From the NCBI RefSeq assembly GCF_900217235.1, contig NZ_LT907975.1, positions 3,695,001-3,759,000 of the forward strand: a stretch of DNA of 64,000 bases. The letters are read 5' to 3'. The first letter of the stretch is position 1, and each line of letters starts with the position of its first letter. A program made the translations under genes and the position numbers. The stretch comes from Pseudodesulfovibrio profundus (GTDB lineage Bacteria > Desulfobacterota > Desulfovibrionia > Desulfovibrionales > Desulfovibrionaceae). Under the pieces are notes generated by a model. The model had not been told where the DNA came from, did no database searches, and saw nothing but the letters and a program-made list of their open reading frames with translations. Shown one piece after another: positions 43,693-51,750 of the stretch.

Positions 43693-44715
43693 TTAAATGT
43701 CAGACAGCTTTTCGATGGCTTCTTTCTCGCCGTCGCCGATCAGGTGGTAGTACACCTTGAACAGCATCGCCGGGCCGGAGTGGCCCATGAGGGAGGCGAC
43801 AGCCTTGATGTCGGCCTTGTTGGCGATAAGGCTGGAGGCGAAGAAGTGACGGAGCTGGTAAGGGACAACCTTCTTGCCGATGCCGGAGTTCTTCACGGCG
43901 GTCCTGAACGCCTTGATGTAGCTCTGGACGGGCTTGCCCTTGTACTCGACGATGTGGTCGCACTCTGCCGTGGCCTGCCAGCCCTTGATCTCCTCAAGGA
44001 ACTCGTCGCGCAGGGGGACGTATCTGTCGCTCCTGGCCGTCTTGGAGCCGCGAATCCTGACGCGCTTGTTGTGGAAGTCCACGTCGCTGTACTTGATCTT
44101 GAGCAGTTCTGTCTTGCCGGGACGGCAGCCAGTGTTCAGGATCAGCTTGATCGCTTTGTAGACATGCAGCGGCGAGTGGTCGAGGATGGCCTTGATGTCT
44201 TCCGCGTCGACGTTCAGCTCTCGGTGATTCTCGCGCTTCAGCACGCGCTTTCGCCATGCAGCCATCGGATTTTTCTCGATGTACTCGAACTCGACGCCGA
44301 AGTTGAATATGACGTTGAGGTAGGTGATGTAGCGGTTGAACGAGTTGGGCGAAAGATCCGCGTACTCAAGTGCCAGCACGTTGAAGTCATCGGCCTTGAG
44401 CTTGTGGATCGGCGCGTGGTTCAGGGCAGGCAGATATGAGCTGTTCAGCCTGTTCGCCACTTCCTTGAGGAACTTCCGTTCGCGGCCACGGGCCTTCTCG
44501 TGGTCGAGATAGACCTGGCCGAGCTCGTCCAGATAGATGTGGTCCGCTCTGATTTCCTCGCCGCGTTTCTTCATCAGGTTGACTTCGGCGTTACGTTCGT
44601 GGGCAGCCTTCTTGGCCTCGGTCCCTTTGCCGAAGTACTCTTTCTTTGGGCTCTTGCGGTGGGCGACACGGTACTGAGCGTACCAGCGTCCGTCTTTGGT
44701 GACTCCGACTGACAT
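43693..44715 (-). CDS. Tyrosine recombinase (island/phage integrase)
   Basis: A 340-residue integrase. Residues 1-60 form an AP2-like arm-binding domain (DGRWYAQYRVAHRKSPKKEY), about 65-165 the SAM-like core-binding domain (FNRYITYLNVIFNFGVEFEY), and the rest is catalytic: LNTGCRPGKTELLKIKY (Arg I), RGSKTARSDRYVPL (Lys), VPYQLRHFFASSLIANKADI (second Arg; the usual first His is Tyr), SLMGHSGPAMLFKVYYH (His and the nucleophilic Tyr). It would integrate an element at an att site, possibly the tRNA-Thr site. The AlpA-like gene lies just upstream on the same strand. It is in the middle of island B, not at its edge, which suggests the island is composite. Confidence 0.92.
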   Translation of the reverse strand: MSVGVTKDGRWYAQYRVAHRKSPKKEYFGKGTEAKKAAHERNAEVNLMKKRGEEIRADHIYLDELGQVYLDHEKARGRERKFLKEVANRLNSSYLPALNHAPIHKLKADDFNVLALEYADLSPNSFNRYITYLNVIFNFGVEFEYIEKNPMAAWRKRVLKRENHRELNVDAEDIKAILDHSPLHVYKAIKLILNTGCRPGKTELLKIKYSDVDFHNKRVRIRGSKTARSDRYVPLRDEFLEEIKGWQATAECDHIVEYKGKPVQSYIKAFRTAVKNSGIGKKVVPYQLRHFFASSLIANKADIKAVASLMGHSGPAMLFKVYYHLIGDGEKEAIEKLSDI

Positions 44716-44716
44716 G

Positions 44717-44953
44717 CTACACCTCCACTGGGACGAACCCAGACTTGCGAACGCGCAGGGGGTTGTAGAAGTCGCAGGGACAGGCCATGAAGCTGTCCAG
44801 GTCCACTTTGCGGTACCGATCCTGGTTGGGGCCGCACTTCGGGATGTCGTAATCCTTTGCGAACTGCCTGAACTTGGAGGTGCTGTAGCCGCAGTACTCG
44901 GCTGCCTCGCGTTGGTTGAAGAAGTGCCTTTCGACGGTGATGGGCCTGCTCAT
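44717..44953 (-). CDS. AlpA/excisionase-like DNA-binding protein
   Basis: A 78-residue protein with a winged-helix MerR-type fold: HFFNQREAAEYCGYSTSKFR followed by QFAKDYDIPKCGPNQDRYRK and VDLDSFM. This is the Xis/AlpA pattern (xLxxxEAAxyxGxSxxxfr...RYxxxDLdxFM). AGGAGG lies nine bases before the ATG. Its stop is one base from the integrase ATG, so it is its translational partner and most probably the recombination directionality factor or an activator of the integrase gene, as AlpA is in satellites. Confidence 0.85.
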   Translation of the reverse strand: MSRPITVERHFFNQREAAEYCGYSTSKFRQFAKDYDIPKCGPNQDRYRKVDLDSFMACPCDFYNPLRVRKSGFVPVEV

Positions 44954-45099
44954 TGCTGGTATCCTCCTATTGGAAGTAGTTGATTCGTATGAGGGAACAA
45001 CTCTTTCAAGTTCAAAATTTTTAAAATTTCCGGGACTGACCCCCTCGACTTCATTAATTTCTCAAACTCCAGGGGCCGAAGTAAACTCGACGAATCAAA

Positions 45100-45699
45100 T
45101 CAAATGGAATTTTTCAGGATGCTAACTACTTCCGTGTCGCTGATTCCGAGATAACGCATGGTGACGGCTGGCGAGGCGTGATTGAAGCGCTTGCACAGCA
45201 CCTCGAATCCGACACCAAAGTGGACGCGCTGCACGTAGCCGAACGTCTTGCGCAGGGTGTGGGCTCCGTAGTTGCCGTCGAGGTCAGCTTCACGACACCA
45301 AGTCTTCACCATGCGGTTGACGGACTGGATCGTGAGCGGCTTGTTGTCTCCTTTCTGGGATCGGAACAAGTATGCGTCGTCGCAGAACGAGCCTGACGCG
45401 AGGAACCGCGTCAGTGCAGAGTAGACTGAATCGTTGACGGCGAGCACGTTGGTCTTGCCCGTCTTGGACTCCTTTACGGCGATGGTGTCGTCGACGTTCT
45501 TGCCGCGCAGGTCGCCAACCTTGAGCCGCAGAAGGTCTCCGCATCGGATGCCGTTGTTGGTCGCGATCACGAAGAGCAACAGGTCACGCGGCTTGCCGTG
45601 GAGCATGTCCTTGATGGCAGAGATCGCTTCCAGGGAGCGGATGGGCTCGACGGTGATGGAACTTCCCTTGGGGGGATGATTGTCGTTTCTAGGGCTCAT
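45100..45699 (-). CDS. Compact tyrosine recombinase, catalytic domain only
   Basis: A 199-residue tyrosine recombinase without an N-terminal core-binding domain. FVIATNNGIRCGDLLRLKVG holds Arg I, KESKTGKTNVLAV the Lys, YGAHTLRKTFGY the HxxR (HTLR), and FNHASPAVTMRYLGI the His and nucleophilic Tyr. Short recombinases like this are seen in some islands and plasmids and may act with a partner. No ribosome site is visible before the ATG at 45699; instead a TTAACATT box lies within ten bases, the first of four such boxes (45705-45836). It lies 147 bases upstream of the AlpA-like gene. Confidence 0.85.
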   Translation of the reverse strand: MSPRNDNHPPKGSSITVEPIRSLEAISAIKDMLHGKPRDLLLFVIATNNGIRCGDLLRLKVGDLRGKNVDDTIAVKESKTGKTNVLAVNDSVYSALTRFLASGSFCDDAYLFRSQKGDNKPLTIQSVNRMVKTWCREADLDGNYGAHTLRKTFGYVQRVHFGVGFEVLCKRFNHASPAVTMRYLGISDTEVVSILKNSI

Positions 45700-45704
45700 T
45701 TCGT

Positions 45705-45836
45705 AATGTTAAGTATGTGCTTGAATTTTAGTGCATTTTTAACATTCTCATGATGGGCGATTTTGAGGAGTCGATAAGTCTTCAAAATCACAGTCGCTTT
45801 TCGGAGAATGTTAACTTTTGCCAAAAACTTAACATT
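45705..45836. repeat. Four TTAACATT boxes upstream of the compact recombinase
   Basis: AATGTTAA at 45705 and TTAACATT at 45739, then AATGTTAA at 45807 and TTAACATT at 45829: two inverted pairs in 130 bases. Candidate operator or recombinase-binding sites. The rest of 45837-46217 holds no gene that I can support. Confidence 0.5.
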
Positions 45837-46217
45837 GTCGAGCTGTTATCGTGAACGTGAGATCGAGAAGAAAGATGCGGAAATTCGAAACTTTTTTGGG
45901 GAAAAGTGCGGAAAAGCACCCCTGCGGACACAGTGTTCCGATAAATAGTAGCAAGCAGAAGGTGAAGCGGCGGGAGCGATTCAGCCTGGGTGAATTTTTT
46001 TCAAGAAATGCAGCAATGAGCATCGCTCATCGGTTGGGTGGGCGTTGCCCACCTCTTCCGGTGAGTGTGGTCATGCGCGTAGCGCACAATGCTTCGTTCA
46101 ATGAATTCCAATTTGTAATTTGTTAAGTTTGCTGAACGGAAATTCGATCAAGCAAGCCCATGCTCATCAAGTGTGACCCAAGCTGTGTTCCACTCATGGA
46201 TTTTGCCGTCCATAACG

Positions 46218-46258
46218 CAAGAAGGGCGTTCGCAGGTCATGCCCACAAACGCCCTTTC
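46218..46258 (-). terminator. Stem-loop terminator of the CHC2 gene
   Basis: Minus strand: GAAAGGGCGTTT-GTGGGCATGACCTGC-GAACGCCCTTC then TTGCGTT. Strong stem, weak T-run; it lies 24 bases past the stop of the 46283 gene. Confidence 0.65.
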
Positions 46259-46282
46259 TCGATTGTTGTTATCAGAAGCTGG

Positions 46283-46867
46283 CTACCTGAATTTGTCCAC
46301 GCTTTCCCTCAGCAATGCTTCGTCTTTGATGCACTCCCTCCAATACTGCGAGCCCATCATCATGTCCTTTCTGAGCTGGCCGACGTTGATCGTTCTCCTT
46401 AAGAACGCCACGATCTCTTTCCACGATTTCGCTGAAACCTTGTCGGGCTGTCCGTTGAGAACCTTCGTGAAGTGGGATCGGCTGTAGCCAGACTGCTGCT
46501 GGTAGTATGGTGCGCCCATTCGGGCCGACTTGTAGAAGGCGAAGTATGCTCGGGCCTGGGCAAGAAAATCCAGGTCGTCTGCAAGTCTGCGAGTAGCTTT
46601 GTACAAGGAATGTCGTTCGTTGTCCTCAATGTGGATGAGGTTGGCGTATGCTTCGGCGGCCTTAACGCTATCTACGCCTTCGACTTCTTTAACGAGGTTG
46701 ATGGCGTTGCCTGCCCACTCGCAGGCGTGGCACCGTGCTACGCCGTTGTCGTGGTACTCCCTGAACGCGTGCTTGCCGCAGAACGGGCAGACGAGGTTGC
46801 CGCCCTTGATGGTCGATTCGAGGCCGAGATCGGCAAAGAGTTCCTGAAAATTGATGCTTTCTAACAT
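46283..46867 (-). CDS. CHC2 zinc-finger (primase-type) protein with a helix-turn-helix
   Basis: A 194-residue protein. Near residue 25 LVCPFCGKHAFREYHDNGVA then RCHACEWAGNAINLV is a CHC2-type zinc ribbon of DNA primases (CxxC...CxxC). There is no TOPRIM catalytic domain. The C-terminal part SRSHFTKVLNGQPDKVSAKS then WKEIVAFL looks like an XRE-type helix-turn-helix. It may load or assist the large primase-helicase at 48716. AGGAGG precedes the ATG by five bases. It is transcribed in the same direction as the XRE repressor gene upstream, 98 bases away. Confidence 0.78.
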   Translation of the reverse strand: MLESINFQELFADLGLESTIKGGNLVCPFCGKHAFREYHDNGVARCHACEWAGNAINLVKEVEGVDSVKAAEAYANLIHIEDNERHSLYKATRRLADDLDFLAQARAYFAFYKSARMGAPYYQQQSGYSRSHFTKVLNGQPDKVSAKSWKEIVAFLRRTINVGQLRKDMMMGSQYWRECIKDEALLRESVDKFR

Positions 46868-46965
46868 AGCATCCTCCTGTATTACATATAGTTATAGAGC
46901 CAGAGCTGGGCTTGCGGGCTGTCCGCAAATCTCTCTAGTTCTATTTATGTGGACAGAAAGGATGT

Positions 46966-47292
46966 TCAGTTCACTGTGTCAGAAGCAAAGCCGTAGATGG
47001 CGCAGAGGTCCTTATCAGACGCTGATTCGATGATTTTGTGGAGCTTCTGGACGAGCTCTTTGCGTTCAATTTCGTATTCGTGGGCGCCGCCGAGCAACTC
47101 GAAGGTCTCGACCTGCAAAGCTGCCGCAATCTGGCCCAGGTTCTTGATCGAGATGTTGTTGGAGCCCCTTTCGACTTCGCCTAGGTACTTGTCGTTAAGG
47201 CCAGCCATTTCTGCGAGCTGGCTCTGCGACAGGCCGTTTTCTTTTCGAAACTCTCGAATGCGTTTTCCGAGCTTGAGAAGGATGTCATTCAT
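46966..47292 (-). CDS. XRE-family repressor
   Basis: A 108-residue regulator. Residues 5-62 are a helix-turn-helix of the Cro/C1 type: RIREFRKENGLSQSQLAEMA, GLNDKYLGEVERGSNNISIK, then NLGQIAAALQVETFELL. A charged helical tail (KELVQKLHKIIESASDKDL) probably dimerises. GGAGG lies six bases before the ATG. It is divergent from the TM2 gene, and the 140 bases between hold GGATATATCC-type boxes, so it likely controls both directions and keeps the replication module silent. Confidence 0.88.
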   Translation of the reverse strand: MNDILLKLGKRIREFRKENGLSQSQLAEMAGLNDKYLGEVERGSNNISIKNLGQIAAALQVETFELLGGAHEYEIERKELVQKLHKIIESASDKDLCAIYGFASDTVN

Positions 47293-47379
47293 AGTTTGCC
47301 TCCAAACTATGGATATATCCGGCTTACTTGAATGTGGACCTGATATATATTTACTTTTCTAGATAGGGTGGATATATCG
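47290..47379. promoter_or_regulatory. Operator region between the XRE repressor and TM2 genes
   Basis: CATAGTTTG-CCTC-CAAACTATG (9-bp arms, 47290-47311) covers the repressor ribosome site. GGATATATCC at 47311 and GGATATATCG at 47370, with GATATATAT between them at 47342, look like repeated repressor boxes. Confidence 0.55.
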
Positions 47380-47432
47380 GTGTTTGAGCTTGATAGTTGC
47401 AACTTTCGAACAGAAGACAAGGAGAACTCGAC

Positions 47433-47735
47433 ATGACGCAAGACACTACGGAGCAAGCAGCAGGGCAGGGACAGCAGAACATCAACGTTAATGTGAGCGC
47501 AGGCGGCAGTCGATACATGACTGTGGCCTCCGAGAAGAGTCGGAAGACAGCTCTTGTTCTGTGCGCGGTTGGTGGCATGTTCGGCGTCCATCACTTTTAT
47601 GTGGGCAGGATAGGCATGGGCATCGCCTACGCGCTGACCTGTGGCCTCTTCGGTATCGGCTGGTTCCTGGACTCCATCAAAATATGGACGGGAAGCTTCA
47701 AGGACAACGCAGGCGCGCCGCTTCGTGAGTGGTAG
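47433..47735 (+). CDS. TM2-domain membrane protein
   Basis: A 100-residue protein. A hydrophilic, Gln/Asn-rich start ([15 protein letters not shown]) precedes a TM2 domain from about residue 37: [52 protein letters not shown]. The two helices linked by a DRF/GRI-type loop are characteristic. Function of bacterial TM2 proteins is unknown. AAGGAG lies eight bases before the ATG. The domain is complete. It is the first plus-strand gene after the repressor and is ended by a terminator. Confidence 0.87.
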   Translation: MTQDTTEQAAGQGQQNINVNVSAGGSRYMTVASEKSRKTALVLCAVGGMFGVHHFYVGRIGMGIAYALTCGLFGIGWFLDSIKIWTGSFKDNAGAPLREW

Positions 47736-47761
47736 CTTTTGATGTGATGGCTGATGACGTT

Positions 47762-47789
47762 AGGCCGAGGGTGTTGCCCTCGGCCTTTC
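47762..47789 (+). terminator. Rho-independent terminator
   Basis: AGGCCGAGGG-TGTTG-CCCTCGGCCTTTCC, 26 bases after the TM2 gene. Confidence 0.8.
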
Positions 47790-47845
47790 CCATGCGACAA
47801 AGGCGGGCGCACGGCGCCGGTCTATACCATAGGAGGCATAAACCA

Positions 47846-48655
47846 ATGTGGAAATTAGTGATGGCGTTGGTAATGGTAGTAATAGTGAGCGGAGTCGCTG
47901 CTGCGGAGACGTTCACAGGCCTGATCTCTTCTGAGTTCAAGGGCGGCGACAACTTTCAACAGATCGAGATCGACGGGAAGTGGCACATCGTTGGGTGTGG
48001 GCCTGACTCTGTCCTGGGCGACGGGCTTAGAGCGTACCTTGACGACCACTGGGATAAGACGGGTAGCGTCAAGGGTGACGCTGTAGATCATCCTCACTGG
48101 GGTTTCTGCATCGACAACGTTGCTCTGGCCGAGGTCGAGCCGGAGGCTGCGCAGCCTCCAACATCGTCAAAGCTTGCCGAGTATGACTGGCTTAAGCTGC
48201 CGGAGGGACTTGCAGACGATGAGACGAAGATCGTTGAGACGGTTTTCACCGATAACTATTGGGATCCAGCCCTTCGGGCACCGATTCGCTCGTTCCTGGG
48301 CTTCTGCAAGTATTTCCACGAGCGCGGCTTCTCCATCAAGGTCGAGTACGATCGTGTAAAAGAGAAGACTCCGACAAAGGTCGGCGACATGCATTACGTC
48401 ACCGTCAAGATGGTGAATGTCGCTGAAGATATGGCGCTGGAGGTGCCTCTCATGGCGGTCAGTAGCCAGTACATGATCAATGAGATGCGAAAGCAAAACG
48501 GGGAATCTGCCGTGAGGGCCAGGGCGATAGTGATGTTCAAATACGTGCTTATTGCCAAAAGCTATAAAGATGACCGTTGGCTGCACATGGATGGGGTCGG
48601 TTGGCTCAATATCATAAGATCTGTCATCAATGAAGGGTACGTGCAAGAAGGCTAG
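47846..48655 (+). CDS. Exported protein of unknown function
   Basis: A 269-residue protein with a clear signal peptide (MWKLVMALVMVVIVSGVAAA before ETFTG). The mature part opens with a short beta domain (GKWHIVGCGPDSVLG), then a linker and an alpha/beta domain with ERGFSIKVEYDRVKEKTPTK and MHYVTVKMVNVAEDMALEVP. No family was recognised. The ATG at 47846 follows AGGAGG at nine bases; the longer frame upstream contains the TM2 terminator and is not coding. It pairs with the TM2 gene on the same strand and ends at a strong bidirectional terminator. Confidence 0.65.
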   Translation: MWKLVMALVMVVIVSGVAAAETFTGLISSEFKGGDNFQQIEIDGKWHIVGCGPDSVLGDGLRAYLDDHWDKTGSVKGDAVDHPHWGFCIDNVALAEVEPEAAQPPTSSKLAEYDWLKLPEGLADDETKIVETVFTDNYWDPALRAPIRSFLGFCKYFHERGFSIKVEYDRVKEKTPTKVGDMHYVTVKMVNVAEDMALEVPLMAVSSQYMINEMRKQNGESAVRARAIVMFKYVLIAKSYKDDRWLHMDGVGWLNIIRSVINEGYVQEG

Positions 48656-48674
48656 TTGATGGTTGGCGAAAAGA

Positions 48675-48711
48675 GAAAAGGCGTCCAGGTAGTGACCTGG
48701 ACGCCTTTTCT
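48675..48711. terminator. Bidirectional terminator
   Basis: AAAAGGCGTCCAGGT-AGTG-ACCTGGACGCCTTTT: a 15-bp stem with A-run before and T-run after, serving the exported-protein gene (plus) and the primase gene (minus). Confidence 0.93.
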
Positions 48712-48715
48712 GTTG

Positions 48716-51358
48716 TTAGTCGTCGGCTTGCGCTGCTGCGATCTCGTCCTGGAAGAATGAGTCGTTGCTGTTGATGCTGAAGTGTTGGTTCTTCTCTGGG
48801 CTTAACTCGTCCTCGAAGAAGGCGGGGATTTCTTCGACAGGAGCAGGTCGCCTTTCTTCCTCGAAGAAAGGGTCGTGGCTTTCGTCAGGAGCGGGCCGCA
48901 TCTCTTCTTCGAAGAAGGGATCGTCAAAGCTGATGTAGCATTTCTCCCCGCTGGATTTTTCTCGCTTAAATCTGGCTATGTTACTGGCCAGTATTTCTTT
49001 CAGGTTCTTGTGCTTACTCCCTTCAGGGAAGACGTCGTCAGCAACAACTTCACTGCCTCTAAGGTGACCTGCATGTTCAATATCCTCGTCATTGTCTGAA
49101 ATAGGTTGGAAGTCGTCCCAGGGCACCTCGCATCTTTCGACATGAGATTCGAATATCTCCCGAGCCCATTCAAGACTGGCTATAAAGTAACAGCGTTGCC
49201 TTTTGTGAGTCGTGTAGTGAGATTCTCCGAAGAAGGACTTCAGGAACTGGGTCATCTTCTTTACGCTCGTGATGCCGTTGAAACCCGTATATCCTCTCAT
49301 CCTTTCTCGTTCAGCTTTGTATTTTTCGAAGTCTTGGTAGAACAAGCGCGTTGGGACGTGACCCCCTCTCCACAAAAACTCCCGCTCTGGATCGTCAATT
49401 TCTTCTGCGCTGGTGTTGAGGCCGTCGTAAAGCCATTTCTCGACCAGGGGCAGTCCTTCATATATGTCATCCCACAGAGCCGGGGCACGGGGAGGCAGCC
49501 GTATGGCATCCTTGTCCACGGGGAGGTTCATCAGGTGGTGCATGAAGGCTTCACGGCCACCGTGGTCGAACTCGTGGCGAAGCTCCTTGAAGTAGCTGAT
49601 GTCGCACTGCTTCGTGCTGGTCACCTTGAGTGCGAAGTACCTGCGCTCCCCAAGGGAAGCTGGCACGGCTCGCTTCTCGTTGCTGATGAACACCAGGCGC
49701 ATGTACGACTGCTCTTCGAAGGAGTCTACGCCCTTGGGCTCATACCTGGCTCGCGGGCCGGTGATCATGTTTTTGACCCGACCTTCGTCGCTCTTGGAGC
49801 CAGCCCAGATGGCCTCTTCCAGAACCAGCAAGAGCTTGCCACGTAGATGGTGGTTGAACTTGCCCGTGGCTTGCTCGCCGAGGTCGACTGTCGCATATGC
49901 TCTGCCCAGGATGTGTTCGAATATGCCTTCCAGGATAGTGCTCTTGCCTGTTCCTTTGTCTCCTTTTATGACGAGGGCTACTCCGGGTTTCTCCGTGGGG
50001 TATTGCAGGAGGTGAGCGAACCACATAAGCAGGTAGTTGTAATGCTCTTCGTTGCCGTTGCACCACACATGCTTGAGGTGATACTCGGTCTTCGAGAAGT
50101 CGCCCTCACGCGGCTCTACCTCGAACCCTCGCCAGAGGTTGTAGAGCTTTCTATGATGATTCTCGGGAAGCTCATCGGGGTAGAAAACCACCGATTCGTA
50201 TGACCTCCTTCCTTCCCAGTATAACCAGTATTTGCCGAGGCTTGTGGATTTGAGCTCCCCTTTAGAGTTGAGGTAAGCGATTTTTTCGTTGTCATAAAGT
50301 GTCCTGAAGTGTTGTGCGGCATGCGGGACGAGTTCACAATTGCCATGCAGGTCAGTGATTTCTTCTATGATATAGGTCTTGCCGTTATACGGCGCGACGA
50401 AGAACGTTTCGTTCATTTCGTGAAGCCTTGTCTGCCCGCGCATGATCGCATTCTCTTTGTCCTCAGATCGCTGACTGTTGCGTGTCTGCTCGTGCTCCTT
50501 GATGAACTTGCACCACTTTTCGGAAAGCTCTCGGCCCGCCAGCTTAGAGAACTCCCTGCTATTATTAACCCACAGGCTCTTCCCGTCCTTGTCCCGAGCC
50601 CCCTTGCGTTTGTGGAAGAGCTGGAACGAGTTGCCGCTTGCCCCGCAGGTGAGGCACTCCCAGTGGCGATCATCCTTGCAGATGACGTCCTTGCCGTCGA
50701 TGCTGTCGTGGCCGAGAAGGCATTTGAAGCGTTCGGTCTCCGAGGGGTATATGTGTTCATTGTAGGTCGAGTAGACCTCAGAGACCGGGACGGCTTCGAC
50801 GACCTTCTTCCACAGGGGAGTCTCCCACGGAGCCTCCTCTCCCGATGCCGATTCCTCGTTCTCGATGTTTTCCTTGAAGGCCGGGGAGATATCCTTGGCC
50901 GTTTCCACGATGGATTTGCGCTGTTCTTCTTCGGTCGTGCCGACGCCTTCCAGCTTGCGAGTCAATTCGCTGAGCGGGATGGATGCCACAGGCACATCCC
51001 TGAGAACCGGCCTGGACGCGCCAGCGCGAGGGCGGCCATCGGCATGCATTTTAGCGACCCCTTTAGGCAGGAGCTTTAGGATCGGAGGAAGCGATAGGCT
51101 GTTGAGCACGGAAGTGCCGTGACTAAGCACGCCGTGTGCCCATTCGGTGCGCTCGGCTTCTGTGAGGGGCTTCTTCCAGGTCTTCTTGGTAGGATTGTCC
51201 GTGTCGGATATCATGAAGTACGTGATCGGGAGGTTGGTGCCGGTCGCGTATTCGGCGTAGCTGCTAGGCAAGCTGTTCACGGCCTCAAGTCCCTCGACGT
51301 CCTCGCACACGAGGACGACGAGGGCTTCATCTTTTGTGTAGGGAGCGTTGGTGTGCAT
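48716..51358 (-). CDS. Primase-helicase of a satellite/plasmid-like element (DUF5906-type SF3 helicase)
   Basis: An 880-residue replication protein. The N-terminal 180 residues hold VVLVCEDVEGLEAVNS and are probably the primase/TOPRIM-like part. A zinc-binding segment near 230-265 (FKCLLGHDS...HWECLTCGASGN) follows. The SF3/DUF5906 helicase lies around 440-560: GVALVIKGDKGTGKSTILEG (Walker A), LLLVLEEAIW (Walker B) and RLVFISNEKRAVPASLGERR (sensor/arginine finger). The last 80 residues carry four copies of a short acidic FF motif. The start at 51358 has AGGAG eight bases ahead; a longer frame upstream has none. It points to autonomous replication of the excised element. Confidence 0.85.
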   Translation of the reverse strand: MHTNAPYTKDEALVVLVCEDVEGLEAVNSLPSSYAEYATGTNLPITYFMISDTDNPTKKTWKKPLTEAERTEWAHGVLSHGTSVLNSLSLPPILKLLPKGVAKMHADGRPRAGASRPVLRDVPVASIPLSELTRKLEGVGTTEEEQRKSIVETAKDISPAFKENIENEESASGEEAPWETPLWKKVVEAVPVSEVYSTYNEHIYPSETERFKCLLGHDSIDGKDVICKDDRHWECLTCGASGNSFQLFHKRKGARDKDGKSLWVNNSREFSKLAGRELSEKWCKFIKEHEQTRNSQRSEDKENAIMRGQTRLHEMNETFFVAPYNGKTYIIEEITDLHGNCELVPHAAQHFRTLYDNEKIAYLNSKGELKSTSLGKYWLYWEGRRSYESVVFYPDELPENHHRKLYNLWRGFEVEPREGDFSKTEYHLKHVWCNGNEEHYNYLLMWFAHLLQYPTEKPGVALVIKGDKGTGKSTILEGIFEHILGRAYATVDLGEQATGKFNHHLRGKLLLVLEEAIWAGSKSDEGRVKNMITGPRARYEPKGVDSFEEQSYMRLVFISNEKRAVPASLGERRYFALKVTSTKQCDISYFKELRHEFDHGGREAFMHHLMNLPVDKDAIRLPPRAPALWDDIYEGLPLVEKWLYDGLNTSAEEIDDPEREFLWRGGHVPTRLFYQDFEKYKAERERMRGYTGFNGITSVKKMTQFLKSFFGESHYTTHKRQRCYFIASLEWAREIFESHVERCEVPWDDFQPISDNDEDIEHAGHLRGSEVVADDVFPEGSKHKNLKEILASNIARFKREKSSGEKCYISFDDPFFEEEMRPAPDESHDPFFEEERRPAPVEEIPAFFEDELSPEKNQHFSINSNDSFFQDEIAAAQADD

Positions 51359-51750
51359 GGTATATTCTCCTGGATGGCTGCGGTGATTCAAGAACACATG
51401 TAACTGGTGGATTTTAGCCTTGGTCTTGAGAAGACCAAGGCGTCAGGGGGCGTGTTTGGAACAATTTGAATATTATAAGTGTTACATGTGTTAGAAGTGT
51501 TTATCCTATTGTTTTTTTTATTTTTTATAGTCTTTTGATGTGCTCTTGTCGCGTTGTTGTCTGTGTCGGATGGCTTGATGGTGTGGATGACGTATTGCCC
51601 ATGTTTGTGGTTGGGGGGGCGTTTGCGTTGTGCGGGCCCCGAAGAGGCTCTGCTTCCTCTTCGGGGCGGCGCTGTATACAAGAGGGGACACGGTTGTGCG
51701 CCTCTCAGTGGGACCGAGATAGCGGAGGTGCCTGCTCGGGGGCTTATTGG
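51359..51750. other. Gene-free stretch with two perfect hairpins
   Basis: No convincing gene. CCTTGGTCTT-GAG-AAGACCAAGG (about 51418-51441) and CCCCGAAGAGG-CTCTGCTT-CCTCTTCGGGG (51639-51668) are strong stems without T-runs. They lie upstream of the primase-helicase gene and downstream of the interrupted gene, so they may stabilise or process those transcripts, or mark a replication origin. Confidence 0.45.

Noticed and set aside
43231..44439. 402-codon plus-strand frame opposite the integrase and 42415 genes
   Set aside because: It spans two minus-strand genes and their gap, and its composition (Val, Leu, Asp rich) is typical of an antisense frame.
45829..46126. Small genes in the gap before the CHC2 gene
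   Set aside because: Short frames on both strands without ribosome sites or family features.
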